Of a stretch of DNA of 47,411 nt, positions 24,459-32,752 are shown piece by piece. This DNA comes from Phycisphaeraceae bacterium (GTDB taxonomy: Bacteria > Planctomycetota > Phycisphaerae > Phycisphaerales > UBA1924): the NCBI GenBank assembly GCA_019636565.1, contig JAHBXG010000028.1, positions 1-47,411 on the forward strand, read 5' to 3'. Below the pieces are notes generated by a model that was given only the letters and a program-made list of their open reading frames with translations, made no database searches and had not been told where the DNA came from. Numbering within the stretch: the stretch's first letter is position 1; every line of letters begins with the position of its first letter. The position numbers and the translations under genes are program-made.

Positions 24459-26075
24459 TCAACTCCACTCGCCATGCACGAACCAGCGGGCGCTGCCGAC
24501 CTGGCGGCAGGCCCAGATCCAGAGGCCGGTTTCGAGCTGGAGGGCGAAGTAGTCGCGGTCGGGGGGCATGGCTCGGCCGGCTTTGGTGGCCCGCCTCTCC
24601 GAGGCGGGTTCTTGCTTTGTCTGTTCGTTGCTCCATTTCCACCATTCCGGTCCGAGCCGCTCCGGCCCTGCGCACGCGAGCACCTGCCAGCGTTTGTTTC
24701 GCCAGCTGAGACTGAAGACGGGGCCGTCGGGGACGAGTGCGATGGCTTCGGCGGGTTCGGGCTTGGCAAAGAGGCGCGTCGGCCGATCGGCGGGAGTGAC
24801 TGAGGCGCGAATGCGGGCGGGATCTTCGAGAACCGAGCGCTCGCGCCAGGCGTGCTCGGGAAGGTGCGATTCGACGGGTTCGATGCGGGTGACCGAGTTG
24901 GGGCCGAGGCGATCGACAAGCATGTCCACGAGTTCGCCCCACGCCCCCCATCCGGCTTGTGCGGCCTGATCCGCGCCGCCGCCGAGTGCGGGACTATTCA
25001 GTTGTTCGTGACGCAGACGCGAAGTACGTCGGGCGAAGAGAAGAACCCCTTCGACACCTTTGGAGAGATCGGTGCGTTCGAGTTTGGAGCGCACGAGCGA
25101 CCAGAGGTGTTTGAAGCTTCTGCTGGCGCGGCTGAGGGTGATGGGGACGATGTCGGGCGGGGCATCGGGGCGGCGGAGTTCGATTTCGAGGCGGCGGACA
25201 CCTCGTTCCTGGGTGGTGAGCTGGCGGGAAAGGTCTTCGAGGACGAGATGTGCCGCGGCTTCGATGGATTCCCATTGATCGGTGGGGCCTTCGAAGAGAA
25301 GAGAGGCTTTCAGAGGCGGGGGCGGGCAGACGGGATCGAGGCGCTCGGGCGTGATGCCCAGCGCCTTGTTTAGACGGTCGAGGATTTCCAGGCCAAAACG
25401 GGCGGCGAGTGAAGCACGCGGGAGCGTGAGAACGTGCTCCACGCGGATGATGCCGATTTCGTGGAAGGAAATCTGCGTTGCTTCATCGATGCGAAGAGCA
25501 GCGACGTGCAAAGGCGCGAGCGCTTCGCGTTCGCCGCCGCTGGGAATGGAAGAAAATGGAAGAGGACCGAAGCGAGCCAGGCCCCACGCGCACGCGAAGT
25601 TTGGCGCAGCGGCGATGCGGACCCGCAGGCCGAGTGTGCGGAGCCCTCGCGCGGCGGAGCGGACGACACGCGATTCTCCTTTGTGGACGATCTCGGTGCC
25701 GGTGGTATCGATGAGGATGCCGTCGGGCGGGTCGGGCGCGACCAAAGGAGAAAACCTGAGCAGACGACACGCGAGGGCATGGAGCGCGTGCGCATCACGA
25801 TCCGGGCGATGAGGTTCGGTGTGGAGTGTGACGCCGGGTGGAAGGAGTGAGCGGGCATGGGCAAGGTCCATTCCTTCGGAGATGCCGCAGTTGGAGGCGA
25901 TTTCGCAGCGGCGGGCGACGAGCTCGCGCCCGGCGACTTCGCGGGTGAGCAGGACAGCGAGCTTTGTTGCGGCGCGAGCATGGTGAGGATTAACCGGTAA
26001 GGCGGACCGGAATTGTCGGCGTTTGATCAGGTCGGTCGCGAAGGTCGGGAACCACAGAGAAAGCACGCGTCGCAT
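24459..26075 (-). CDS. imuB: ImuB, inactive Y-family polymerase-like mutagenesis protein
   Basis: 538 aa. It begins MRRVLSLWFPTFATDLIKRR, the usual ImuB start, in which the acidic metal-binding residues of true Y-family polymerases are missing, so it serves as a bridge between ImuA, DnaE2 and the sliding clamp. A Y-family-like core follows (VTLHTEPHRPDRDAHALHALA, ILIDTTGTEIVHKGE, IAAAPNFACAWGLARF, then the HhH-like RFGLEILDRLNKALG). Its first 86 bases overlap the end of imuA, and its stop is 1 base before dnaE2, so the three are tightly coupled. Confidence 0.85.
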   Translation of the reverse strand: MRRVLSLWFPTFATDLIKRRQFRSALPVNPHHARAATKLAVLLTREVAGRELVARRCEIASNCGISEGMDLAHARSLLPPGVTLHTEPHRPDRDAHALHALACRLLRFSPLVAPDPPDGILIDTTGTEIVHKGESRVVRSAARGLRTLGLRVRIAAAPNFACAWGLARFGPLPFSSIPSGGEREALAPLHVAALRIDEATQISFHEIGIIRVEHVLTLPRASLAARFGLEILDRLNKALGITPERLDPVCPPPPLKASLLFEGPTDQWESIEAAAHLVLEDLSRQLTTQERGVRRLEIELRRPDAPPDIVPITLSRASRSFKHLWSLVRSKLERTDLSKGVEGVLLFARRTSRLRHEQLNSPALGGGADQAAQAGWGAWGELVDMLVDRLGPNSVTRIEPVESHLPEHAWRERSVLEDPARIRASVTPADRPTRLFAKPEPAEAIALVPDGPVFSLSWRNKRWQVLACAGPERLGPEWWKWSNEQTKQEPASERRATKAGRAMPPDRDYFALQLETGLWIWACRQVGSARWFVHGEWS

Positions 26076-26844
26076 GATCGCGCTCCAGGGTCCAGAGGCG
26101 CGGAGCCCCCGGCGCTGGCTGCATTCCTTTGCAGCGCAGAAGCGAGACGGTCCATCGTCGCGAAAAAATGGATGAAGGGCAGGTGCGGACCAGCCAGCGA
26201 GTCGTGGAAGCGGAGAGAACCGATTGCTCCCACGGCGGACGCGCGAGAAAACAAATACCAGTGCTGGCTTCCGCAGCGAGTTGGAGCCGGCGCGTCGCGG
26301 GAAGATCGAATCCGGCAGCATCGACGATGACGGCGATCGCGGCCCGGCTTCGCAGCGCGAGATCCGCGGCCCAGAGCCGCTGCGCCGGGGATGAGGCGGA
26401 GACAAAGAGAGAGGAAGCGATGAGATCGCGTGCGGGAAGGCTCGTGCCGGTTTCAGCGCCGAGGGCGGGGGCGTAGGGCCGCACGGAAAAGCCCGCGTCC
26501 GGGCGTGTGACCCAAACGACGCGTGCCTGGGTGCTGTCGGCTTGGGCGAGGGCGCTGTGGGCGAGATGGATGAGGAGCGAGAGGGGTGGTGACCATGTTT
26601 TTTCTTTGAGGGGGGTAGGGATGGGGGTGGCGGGGGGGCGGGGTTCAGGAGGAAGCAGGCCGAGCCATTCGTGGACTTTGCCTCGGGCAAGACCGGCTTG
26701 CGGGAGGTCGGAATCGAGGCCGAGATTGGTGGGAAGAATGGGGGTGGAAACGGAATGGGGGCCTACGGAGCCTTGGCAGAGGCGGCGGAGTTCGGTAAGC
26801 CCTGAAATAGCTGGAGGTTGTGGTAGTTGCCGGATGCCGATCAT
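25990..26844 (-). CDS. imuA: ImuA, RecA-like mutagenesis cassette protein
   Basis: 284 aa, first gene of imuA-imuB-dnaE2. The RecA-like core is recognisable from GLARGKVHEWLGLLPPE, SLLIHLAHSALAQ, VVWVTRPDAGFSVRPYAPAL, AADLALRSRAAIAVIVDAAGFDLPATRRLQLAAEAS and TRWLVRTCPS. A normal Walker A loop is absent, as is common in ImuA. A Pro-rich stretch at about residues 68-84 is coded by a G/C-run region. The start at 26844 sits 6 bases after a consensus -10 box, implying a leaderless mRNA. LexA control is usual for this cassette, but no known LexA box is seen. Confidence 0.8.
   Translation of the reverse strand: MIGIRQLPQPPAISGLTELRRLCQGSVGPHSVSTPILPTNLGLDSDLPQAGLARGKVHEWLGLLPPEPRPPATPIPTPLKEKTWSPPLSLLIHLAHSALAQADSTQARVVWVTRPDAGFSVRPYAPALGAETGTSLPARDLIASSLFVSASSPAQRLWAADLALRSRAAIAVIVDAAGFDLPATRRLQLAAEASTGICFLARPPWEQSVLSASTTRWLVRTCPSSIFSRRWTVSLLRCKGMQPAPGAPRLWTLERDHATRAFSVVPDLRDRPDQTPTIPVRLTG
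26610..26643 (+). other. G-run tract (possible G-quadruplex)
   Basis: Five runs of three or more G, separated by one to four bases, on the plus strand, which is the template strand of imuA. It encodes the Pro-rich stretch of ImuA. It could fold into a G-quadruplex and slow transcription, or it may merely reflect codon composition. Confidence 0.4.
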
Positions 26845-26850
26845 TGTGTT

Positions 26851-26879
26851 AGTGTAATGGAAGGTATCCGGTCTGTCAA
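26851..26879 (-). promoter_or_regulatory. Strong sigma-70-type promoter of imuA-imuB-dnaE2
   Basis: On the minus strand TTGACA (26879-26874), a 17-bp spacer, and TACACT (26856-26851). The imuA ATG begins only 6 bases after the -10 box, so transcription probably starts at or next to the A of the ATG. Confidence 0.75.
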
Positions 26880-26938
26880 GGGTTTGATCGGGTCTTGGCC
26901 AAAATCTTTGAGGTGGCATTTCGGGAAGGACGGGATCG

Positions 26939-27727
26939 ATGGACCTTGAACTCAACGGCAAAGTGGCTCTGGTGACGGCTTCGAGTGGCGGGATCGGACT
27001 GGAGATCGCGAGGTCTCTGGCACGAGAAGGGGCGACGACGATCGTGAACGGGCGCACGGAGGCGAGCGTCAACAAGGCGATAGCGGATATCCGCAAGACG
27101 GTTCCGAATGCGCAGTTGCTCGCGCTCGGGGCGGATAACGGAACGGCCGCGGGATGTGCGGTGTCGATCGCGAAGTATCCGAAGGTGGACATCCTCGTCA
27201 ACAACCTTGGGACATACGAAGCGGTGGGGTTCTTCGAAGAGACGGATGAATCGTGGCAGCACCTGTTCGAAGTGAACATCATGAGCGGCGTGCGGCTGAG
27301 CCGGCACTATCTCAAGGGCATGATCGAGCGCGGGCAGGGACGAGTGGTGTTCATTTCGAGCGAATCGGGGCTGAGCCCGGCGCCGGAAATGGCTCATTAC
27401 AGCGCGACGAAAACAATGCAGTTGTCGATTTCGCGGAGCCTGGCGGAACTGACGAAGGGGACGGCGGTGACGGTGAACACGGTGCTGCCGGGTTCGACGT
27501 TGACGCAAGGCGTGGAGAAATTTGTGGGCGATCTGTTTCCCGGAAAGACCACGCACGAGGCGGGAAAGCAGTTCATGAAAGAGAACCGGCCGACGTCGCT
27601 GATTCAAAGACTGATCGATCCAAAGGAGATCGGCGATGCGGTGGCGTTTGTTGTGAGCGGAAAGGCGTCGGCGATCAATGGGGCGACGCTGCGGGTGGAC
27701 GGCGGGTTGGTGCGGCACATCACGTAA
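26939..27727 (+). CDS. SDR-family oxidoreductase (3-ketoacyl-ACP reductase-like)
   Basis: Classical short-chain dehydrogenase/reductase of 262 aa using NAD(P)H. The coenzyme loop is [12 protein letters not shown] (about residues 14-25), with NNLGTYE as the NNAG-type motif, a catalytic Ser in FISSESG and Tyr-x-x-x-Lys in HYSATKTMQ (Tyr about 153), and the usual end [11 protein letters not shown]. The GGIG loop with TAS replaces the common TGGS/TGAS but is acceptable. Arg at NGRTE suggests NADP preference. The substrate is unknown. It is divergent from imuA. Confidence 0.9.
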   Translation: MDLELNGKVALVTASSGGIGLEIARSLAREGATTIVNGRTEASVNKAIADIRKTVPNAQLLALGADNGTAAGCAVSIAKYPKVDILVNNLGTYEAVGFFEETDESWQHLFEVNIMSGVRLSRHYLKGMIERGQGRVVFISSESGLSPAPEMAHYSATKTMQLSISRSLAELTKGTAVTVNTVLPGSTLTQGVEKFVGDLFPGKTTHEAGKQFMKENRPTSLIQRLIDPKEIGDAVAFVVSGKASAINGATLRVDGGLVRHIT

Positions 27728-27944
27728 TTCGTACCGGGGCTGCGTGAAGGTATACGACATCGTGGTGATTGAACAGCGTGCCCGGGAGTAGGGCGCGGGC
27801 GATTAGCCGCGCACTTTTGAGCAGCCGGCTCGTGTTGGGCCGGATGAACCCGGCCACATTTGCCGGATTGCCGGATACGGCGGGCATGTGAAAAGCGATT
27901 CAACCTGAAGTCACGCGCGATTCAAGCCCGGAACGCCAAATTGG

Positions 27945-27965
27945 TTGACAGGAATGAAGACTGTC
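27945..27965 (+). promoter_or_regulatory. Possible -35 box and inverted repeat before unknown gene
   Basis: TTGACA (27945-27950) overlaps an inverted repeat GACAG (27947-27951) and CTGTC (27961-27965) with a 9-bp spacer. The -10 is weak (AAATGG after 17 bp). The preceding 27728-27944 holds no gene that I can support. Confidence 0.3.
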
Positions 27966-27994
27966 GGAAATGGGACTCTCAGAAAGGGGAACAC

Positions 27995-28375
27995 ATGTTT
28001 CGCAAACCACACTCGTTTTCCGAATTCGACCCGCATGCAGAGAAGCGGACTGTTGCGCCTTCGACCGGCAGCCTCGTGATCAATCACGAGGAGGAAGTGC
28101 TGGAGGCAGAAGCGGGCATTTTCGAGAAACTCGCTTCGTGGGATAAGGAAACAGTGACTCGCTTGCGTGCGCATTTCGCGTTGAACGGTGCGGTCATTTC
28201 GTTTTTCGAAGAGCCGCTCCGGGGCATCCGCGACAAGCAGAAGCGCCGCTTCGAGGCGATCAGTGCGGCGGTCGCGGACTTTGCTGGGTTCTATGAGTTG
28301 CAGAAGCGAAGAGACGCCGCCGAACCCACGCAGATCGGCATGTTTGCCCGATGGGAGCGTACTTTCGTCCCCTGA
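27995..28375 (+). CDS. Small soluble protein of unknown function
   Basis: 126 aa, charged, no signal or membrane segment. It begins MFRKPHSFSEFDPHAEK and carries a predicted helical middle (AEAGIFEKLASWDKETVTRLRAHFALNGA) and a helix FEAISAAVADFAGFYELQKRRD. The start is set by AAAGGGG 5 bases before the ATG. No family is recognised. It ends 71 bases before the M20 peptidase. Confidence 0.5.
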   Translation: MFRKPHSFSEFDPHAEKRTVAPSTGSLVINHEEEVLEAEAGIFEKLASWDKETVTRLRAHFALNGAVISFFEEPLRGIRDKQKRRFEAISAAVADFAGFYELQKRRDAAEPTQIGMFARWERTFVP

Positions 28376-28446
28376 AAGCGCAGCGATACCTACAAGCCAT
28401 TCGCCGGCGCCGGTGCGTTCCATCCCGGCGTCGGTATCATGAATCC

Positions 28447-29781
28447 ATGCAACAAGGGACCATGATTAGCTTCGCGTTGATCTCGGGAATGCTCGGTGCG
28501 ATCGGCATTTGCAAAGGGGCGACTCCCGCCGAATCGCTCAACGCGATCTACCCGGCGCTCGACACGCTGTACATCGACCTGCATCAGAATCCAGAACTCT
28601 CGCTTCGGGAAGAAAAGACCGCCAAGAAGATGGCGGCGCAGTTGCGGGCGGCGGGATACGAAGTGACCGAGGGAGTTGGCGGGCTGGGAGTGGTCGGCGT
28701 ATTGAAGAACGGGCCGGGGCCGACGGTGTTGCTCCGCACGGACATGGATGCGCTGCCCGTGCTGGAACAAACGGAGTTGCCGTTTGCAAGCAAGGCGATG
28801 GGCGTGAATCAGGCGGGCGATACGGTGCCGGTGATGCACGCGTGCGGGCATGATGCGCACATGGCGGCGTGGGTCGGGGCGGCGCAAGTGCTCGCTCAGT
28901 CAAAGGACTTGTGGCACGGGACGCTGGTGTTTGTTGCGCAGCCGGCGGAAGAGATCGTGCACGGCGCTATTGCGATGGTGAAGGACGGGCTCTACACGCG
29001 CTTTCCGAAGCCGGATTACGTTCTGGGCATACACGTCGCGAACACGATGCCGGCCGGGCAGGTCGGTGTCGTTGCGGGCCCCGCGTCGGCGGCATCGGAC
29101 TCGGTCGATATCACGTTTTTCGGTCGCGGCGGGCACGGGGCGATGCCGAATCGCACTGTCGATCCGCTGGTGATCGCGGCGCGAGCGGTCGGTGCGCTCC
29201 AGACGATCGTGTCCCGCGAGGTTGATCCGTTTGATGACGCGGTTGTGACGGTGGGGACGTTTCACGCGGGCAACAAGCGGAACATCATTCCGGATGAGGC
29301 GAAGATCCAGTTGACGGTGCGGTCGTACAAGCCGGAAGTGCAGAAGAAGATGCTGGAGTCGATCGCGCGAATCGCGAAGGGCGAAGCGATCGCGGGCGGC
29401 GCGCCGAAGGAACCGCTGGTGACGATCGTGGAATCGGAATCTTCCGAGGTTGTCGTGAACGATCCGGCGCTTGCGAATCGGTTGCTGGTTGTGCTGAAGC
29501 GCGGGCTTGGCGAAGGCGGCGCACGAGCATCGGAACCACATATGACGTCCGAAGATTTCGGAATTTTCGCAAGTCGCGCGGGCGTGCCGGGGATTCAGTT
29601 TCAGGTGGGAGCGGTCGATCCGAAAGTGTTCGCGGATGCCAAGGCGGCGGGCCGGACGATGATGCTGCCGGGGCCGCACAACTCGCGGTTTGCGCCGGAT
29701 CGGGAGAAGACGATCAAGACAGGGGCGATGGCGTTTACGCTTTCGGTGCTGGAGATCTTGTCTGTACCTGGCGCTCAATGA
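28447..29781 (+). CDS. Exported M20-family amidohydrolase
   Basis: 444 aa zinc-type amidohydrolase/peptidase of the hippurate hydrolase and N-acyl-amino-acid deacetylase group. The N-terminus has a signal peptide (about 1-26, ISFALISGMLGAIGICKGA), so it acts outside the cytoplasm. Metal-site motifs are LLRTDMDALP and HACGHDAHMAAWVGAA, the catalytic Glu pair is in AQPAEEIVHGA, a lid/dimerisation domain is in the middle (GRGGHGAMPNRTVDPLVIAA), and the last ligand is at LPGPHNSRFAPD. An alternative start at 28462 (MISFAL) leaves the signal intact. It would deacylate amino acids or split small amides in the periplasm. Confidence 0.9.
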   Translation: MQQGTMISFALISGMLGAIGICKGATPAESLNAIYPALDTLYIDLHQNPELSLREEKTAKKMAAQLRAAGYEVTEGVGGLGVVGVLKNGPGPTVLLRTDMDALPVLEQTELPFASKAMGVNQAGDTVPVMHACGHDAHMAAWVGAAQVLAQSKDLWHGTLVFVAQPAEEIVHGAIAMVKDGLYTRFPKPDYVLGIHVANTMPAGQVGVVAGPASAASDSVDITFFGRGGHGAMPNRTVDPLVIAARAVGALQTIVSREVDPFDDAVVTVGTFHAGNKRNIIPDEAKIQLTVRSYKPEVQKKMLESIARIAKGEAIAGGAPKEPLVTIVESESSEVVVNDPALANRLLVVLKRGLGEGGARASEPHMTSEDFGIFASRAGVPGIQFQVGAVDPKVFADAKAAGRTMMLPGPHNSRFAPDREKTIKTGAMAFTLSVLEILSVPGAQ

Positions 29782-29833
29782 GGGATGTCGAATGACTGGT
29801 GTTCAATGAATGCGGGGTCGCTTGGAGTTGAGG

Positions 29834-30112
29834 ATGCAGATTGTCGCTTCGGTTTTCGCCTCGCTTGTGGGAGTCTTCAGCACGCTGTGCATGATCGTGC
29901 TGCTGGCGGCCGGGCTGGCGAACGCGAAGCCGGCGCAGTTGCAGCAGGGCAAGTGGATGATGTGGGGGCTGTTCCTTTTGCAGCTCGTTGTGCTGGTGGG
30001 AGCGATTGTGCTCATGGTGAAGCACAAGCCGTGGCCGGCGGCGGCCGTGGGCATTTCGCCCCTGGCGGTCGTGATTGTGCTTGTCGTGATTCTTGTGATG
30101 ATCGAATGGTGA
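29834..30112 (+). CDS. Small membrane protein with three hydrophobic segments
   Basis: 92 aa. Three membrane helices are evident (about 3-25 VASVFASLVGVFSTLCMIVLLAA, 42-60 WGLFLLQLVVLVGAIVLMV, 68-90 AAVGISPLAVVIVLVVILVM), with little outside the membrane. The ATG at 29834 has GGAG 8 bases before it. The function is unknown. It lies 15 bases ahead of the next unknown gene and probably belongs to the same operon as it and the DUF3592 gene. Confidence 0.6.
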   Translation: MQIVASVFASLVGVFSTLCMIVLLAAGLANAKPAQLQQGKWMMWGLFLLQLVVLVGAIVLMVKHKPWPAAAVGISPLAVVIVLVVILVMIEW

Positions 30113-30127
30113 ATGTGGGGGCGTGTG

Positions 30128-31069
30128 ATGTCCGATTCGCGTTCGACATTCCACGAGCGGCCGCTGGACCTGGACTTCATCATGAAGGTGCCGGCCGGGT
30201 TTGCGCAGGAGCGGTTTTCGGAGCTGGAATGCGGGATCGGGCGTGCGAGCGGATTCGTTGCCTTGCTTGAGCTTTCCGCGGCCGGTGAGCTCGCGGGGGT
30301 TTCGGTGGTGGGGCGAGCGAACTTTGGCGAGGGTACGGTGCGCGATCAATTCGTGGCGCTGTGTCCAGAGTGCGGGATCACACTGCTCAGCATCGGTCCC
30401 GCGTATGTCGGCGGACTGCACAAGAACCACCCCGTGATTCTGGCGACGGGGCTCAATCGCCAGGGTGACAGCGAACTGGTGATGAGTTTCGTGGCCATGG
30501 AAGACGGCGGGCGGTTTCTGGTGGCGCAGGCGCTGTGCACGCGGAAACTGGAGCCGAGATTCATGCAGAGGCTAGAGGCCTGCATCTACTCGATCGAACT
30601 GCTGCGGCACAAGGGACCGACGGCCAAGTTGGATGACAACGGGGGGAAGTACGACATCGACATCATCGAGGCGGATGTCCCGGCGCACGAAGACGAGGCG
30701 GAGGTGTTTGCGAGGAAACTGACGCGGGCACGAGAGGAGGCGGTCCGGCGGGCGGGGACGATGATCGCGGACGGCCGTTTCGATGAGGCGGCACTGGTCG
30801 TGCTTTCGGCGGATGACAGCGGGCAGGGGCGCGCAGCGCTTTCGGATTTGTTTGTGGGGGCTCTTCGTGAGCAGGTGCGCAAGGACGGCAAGGGCGGGCA
30901 TGCGACACCCAGGGCGATGGAACTGTACAGGCGGGCGTTGCAGCACCGGCTGAGCACGTATCCGGATCCGCATACGCAAGAAGAGGCGGACCGATATTCG
31001 AGCGGAATGGACGAGGACCGGGCGGAGATCGCGGAGATTCTGGGGTATCGGCCGGAGAGTCAGGCGTGA
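30128..31069 (+). CDS. Cytosolic protein of unknown function
   Basis: 313 aa without signal or membrane segments. The first half (MKVPAGFAQERFSELE to LQALCTRKLEPRFMQRLEACIYSIELL) alternates strands and may form a single alpha/beta domain of the PsbP/DcrB-like kind, but this is a weak impression. CPECG is one isolated Cys pair. The second half (from YDIDIIEADVPAHEDEAE) is helical and rich in Arg and Glu, ending in a TPR-like stretch (PRAMELYRRALQHRL). Its stop overlaps the GTG of the DUF3592 gene by four bases, showing coupling. Confidence 0.55.
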   Translation: MSDSRSTFHERPLDLDFIMKVPAGFAQERFSELECGIGRASGFVALLELSAAGELAGVSVVGRANFGEGTVRDQFVALCPECGITLLSIGPAYVGGLHKNHPVILATGLNRQGDSELVMSFVAMEDGGRFLVAQALCTRKLEPRFMQRLEACIYSIELLRHKGPTAKLDDNGGKYDIDIIEADVPAHEDEAEVFARKLTRAREEAVRRAGTMIADGRFDEAALVVLSADDSGQGRAALSDLFVGALREQVRKDGKGGHATPRAMELYRRALQHRLSTYPDPHTQEEADRYSSGMDEDRAEIAEILGYRPESQA

Positions 31070-31602
31070 AGGCGTTCGAACAATCGCAGCGCCTGAGGAG
31101 AAAGCGCACGTTCATGGACTATGTGATGCTCGCCATTTTTGTGTTGGCGTTCGGCGGCCTTGGCATCACGTTGATCGCCGTCGGTACGCGGGAACTGTTC
31201 ATCCAGAAACGCGTGATGGCCAACGCGGTGGAGGTGGAAGCCGTGGTGCTGTCGGCGACGGTCAAGGAAAGCACTTCGCCGGACACGGACAGGCGGCTGC
31301 TGAGAGACAACAGCACGAAGTCGTATGTGCCGGAGGTGCGGTTTGCGTACACGATGGGGGGCGTTCGGTACGAGAGCGATTTGCTGTACCCGACGGTCAT
31401 CGTGAACGGTTACGCGAGCCGCGAGAGGGCGCTTGAAGAGATCGGGGAATACACGCCGGGCGCGAAAGTGCGGGCGTACGCGGACGCGTCGGTTCCGCAG
31501 CGGGGGTTTCTGCGATTTGAAAACTCGGCAAACCCGAAGTGGTTCATCGTGGTGGGCGTTTTGACGTTGATATTTCTGGCGATTCTCTCGCGGTTCCTTT
31601 GA
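31066..31602 (+). CDS. DUF3592-type membrane protein
   Basis: 178 aa. A membrane helix near the N-terminus (about 18-41, YVMLAIFVLAFGGLGITLIAVG) and one at the C-terminus (160-177, WFIVVGVLTLIFLAILS) enclose an outer beta domain (VEVEAVVLSATVKE, PEVRFAYTMGGVRYESD, YTPGAKVRAYADASVPQRGFL), the pattern of DUF3592 proteins. Function unknown. The GTG start lies in the GTGA overlap with the previous gene. Confidence 0.8.
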   Translation: MKAFEQSQRLRRKRTFMDYVMLAIFVLAFGGLGITLIAVGTRELFIQKRVMANAVEVEAVVLSATVKESTSPDTDRRLLRDNSTKSYVPEVRFAYTMGGVRYESDLLYPTVIVNGYASRERALEEIGEYTPGAKVRAYADASVPQRGFLRFENSANPKWFIVVGVLTLIFLAILSRFL

Positions 31603-31701
31603 GGCGAGCGATCTGCTGGGGCCGACCGGGAGATGGGCCGATGCCGGCGTGAGCAGACGCCGGAGATTTGCGCTCCGCGATTGCTGCTGCGAACGCGGCC
31701 A

Positions 31702-31737
31702 AAAACGACAACCCCCGTACTTTGCAGCACGGGGGTT
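31702..31737 (-). terminator. Terminator of initiator tRNA
   Basis: Minus-strand hairpin with perfect 9-bp arms (31729-31737 and 31710-31718), a 10-nt loop and a T5 run after a 4-base gap. It starts 6 bases after the tRNA 3' end. Confidence 0.75.
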
Positions 31738-31743
31738 CTCAAA

Positions 31744-31817
<74 letters not shown>

Positions 31818-31908
31818 ATCTGATTGAAACATAGGCGTGGGGGGTCAAAGTGTCAATCGGCGCGGCTGCTTCAGCGAAACTTTCGGGCTGTTTGCGTGTA
31901 CACGGCGC

Positions 31909-32703
31909 ATGCTTAAACGCGAAGAAATCATCAGCGGAATTCGGGAAAGGCTCCACGAAAATCCTGATATTCAGGCGGCGTGGCTGGGTGGGAGCGATGC
32001 GAACAAGCGCGCGGACGAATGGTCGGATATTGACCTGATGGTGATCGGCGCGGCGGGGAAGAGCGAGGCGGTTGCGGCGGCGATCGAAAAGGCGGTGGAA
32101 AACATCTCGCCGATTCGGATTCGCTTCCGACTTCCGACGCCGACGTGGCACGGCTTTGAACAGGCGTTTTATCAACTCGAGAATGCGCCCGAAGATCTCA
32201 TGATCGACTGGTTGATTATGGAGGAAGGAAAGCCGCATCCGTGGTTTGAGAAGGAGCGCCACGGCGTGGGGCGAGTGTTGTTTGACAAGATCGGCGCGGT
32301 GAAGGAGCAGCGCGTTGATCTGGGTGCGTGCCGCGAGGCGGCGGCGAAAAAGGTTCAGGAACTGCGCTTGAAGTTCCCGCTCTTTCGCCACCTGCCGGTC
32401 AAGTTCGCGCGGCGCGGGCTGCCGGTGGATGCGGCGTACTTCTATCAGGCGCTCGTGCTCCGGCCGGTGGTCGATCTGTTGCGGTGCCTGCACTGCGTCG
32501 AGCGACACGACTTTGGCTTTCGGTATCTGCGGGACGACCTCCCGCGCGAGGTTTATGGAGCGGTCGAACGTCTGTGCTGGCCGGCCGGCCCGGGGTCAAT
32601 TGCCACGGCGGTGGAAGAAGCTTCGGCGTTGTTTCAGAAAGCGCTGACAGAGTGGGATGCAGCCGAATTGAGCAGCGTGCAAAGCGCCGCAGCGCCCGTG
32701 TGA
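31909..32703 (+). CDS. Nucleotidyltransferase-domain protein
   Basis: 264 aa. The N-terminal minimal nucleotidyltransferase signature is LGGSDANKRADEWSDIDLMVI (Gly-Ser, then Asp-x-Asp about 10-12 residues on). The following part (HGFEQAFYQLENAPEDLMIDWLIME) and a helical C-terminal half (KFPLFRHLPVKFARRGLPVDAAYFYQALVLRPVVDLLRCLHC) resemble aminoglycoside adenylyltransferase-like proteins. The substrate cannot be told; antibiotic modification or nucleotidylation of a small molecule is possible. The ATG at 31909 is chosen because upstream codons look non-coding. purD follows after 49 bases. Confidence 0.75.
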   Translation: MLKREEIISGIRERLHENPDIQAAWLGGSDANKRADEWSDIDLMVIGAAGKSEAVAAAIEKAVENISPIRIRFRLPTPTWHGFEQAFYQLENAPEDLMIDWLIMEEGKPHPWFEKERHGVGRVLFDKIGAVKEQRVDLGACREAAAKKVQELRLKFPLFRHLPVKFARRGLPVDAAYFYQALVLRPVVDLLRCLHCVERHDFGFRYLRDDLPREVYGAVERLCWPAGPGSIATAVEEASALFQKALTEWDAAELSSVQSAAAPV

Positions 32704-32752
32704 TTGCTACCATCGCCCCGGTTTGCCGCAGTTGCGGCGATCAGGGAGAGCG

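Noticed and set aside
26844..26880. LexA box at the imuA promoter
   Set aside because: No match to CTGT-N8-ACAG, GAAC-N4-GTTC or related boxes; only a weak ACAC repeat is present.
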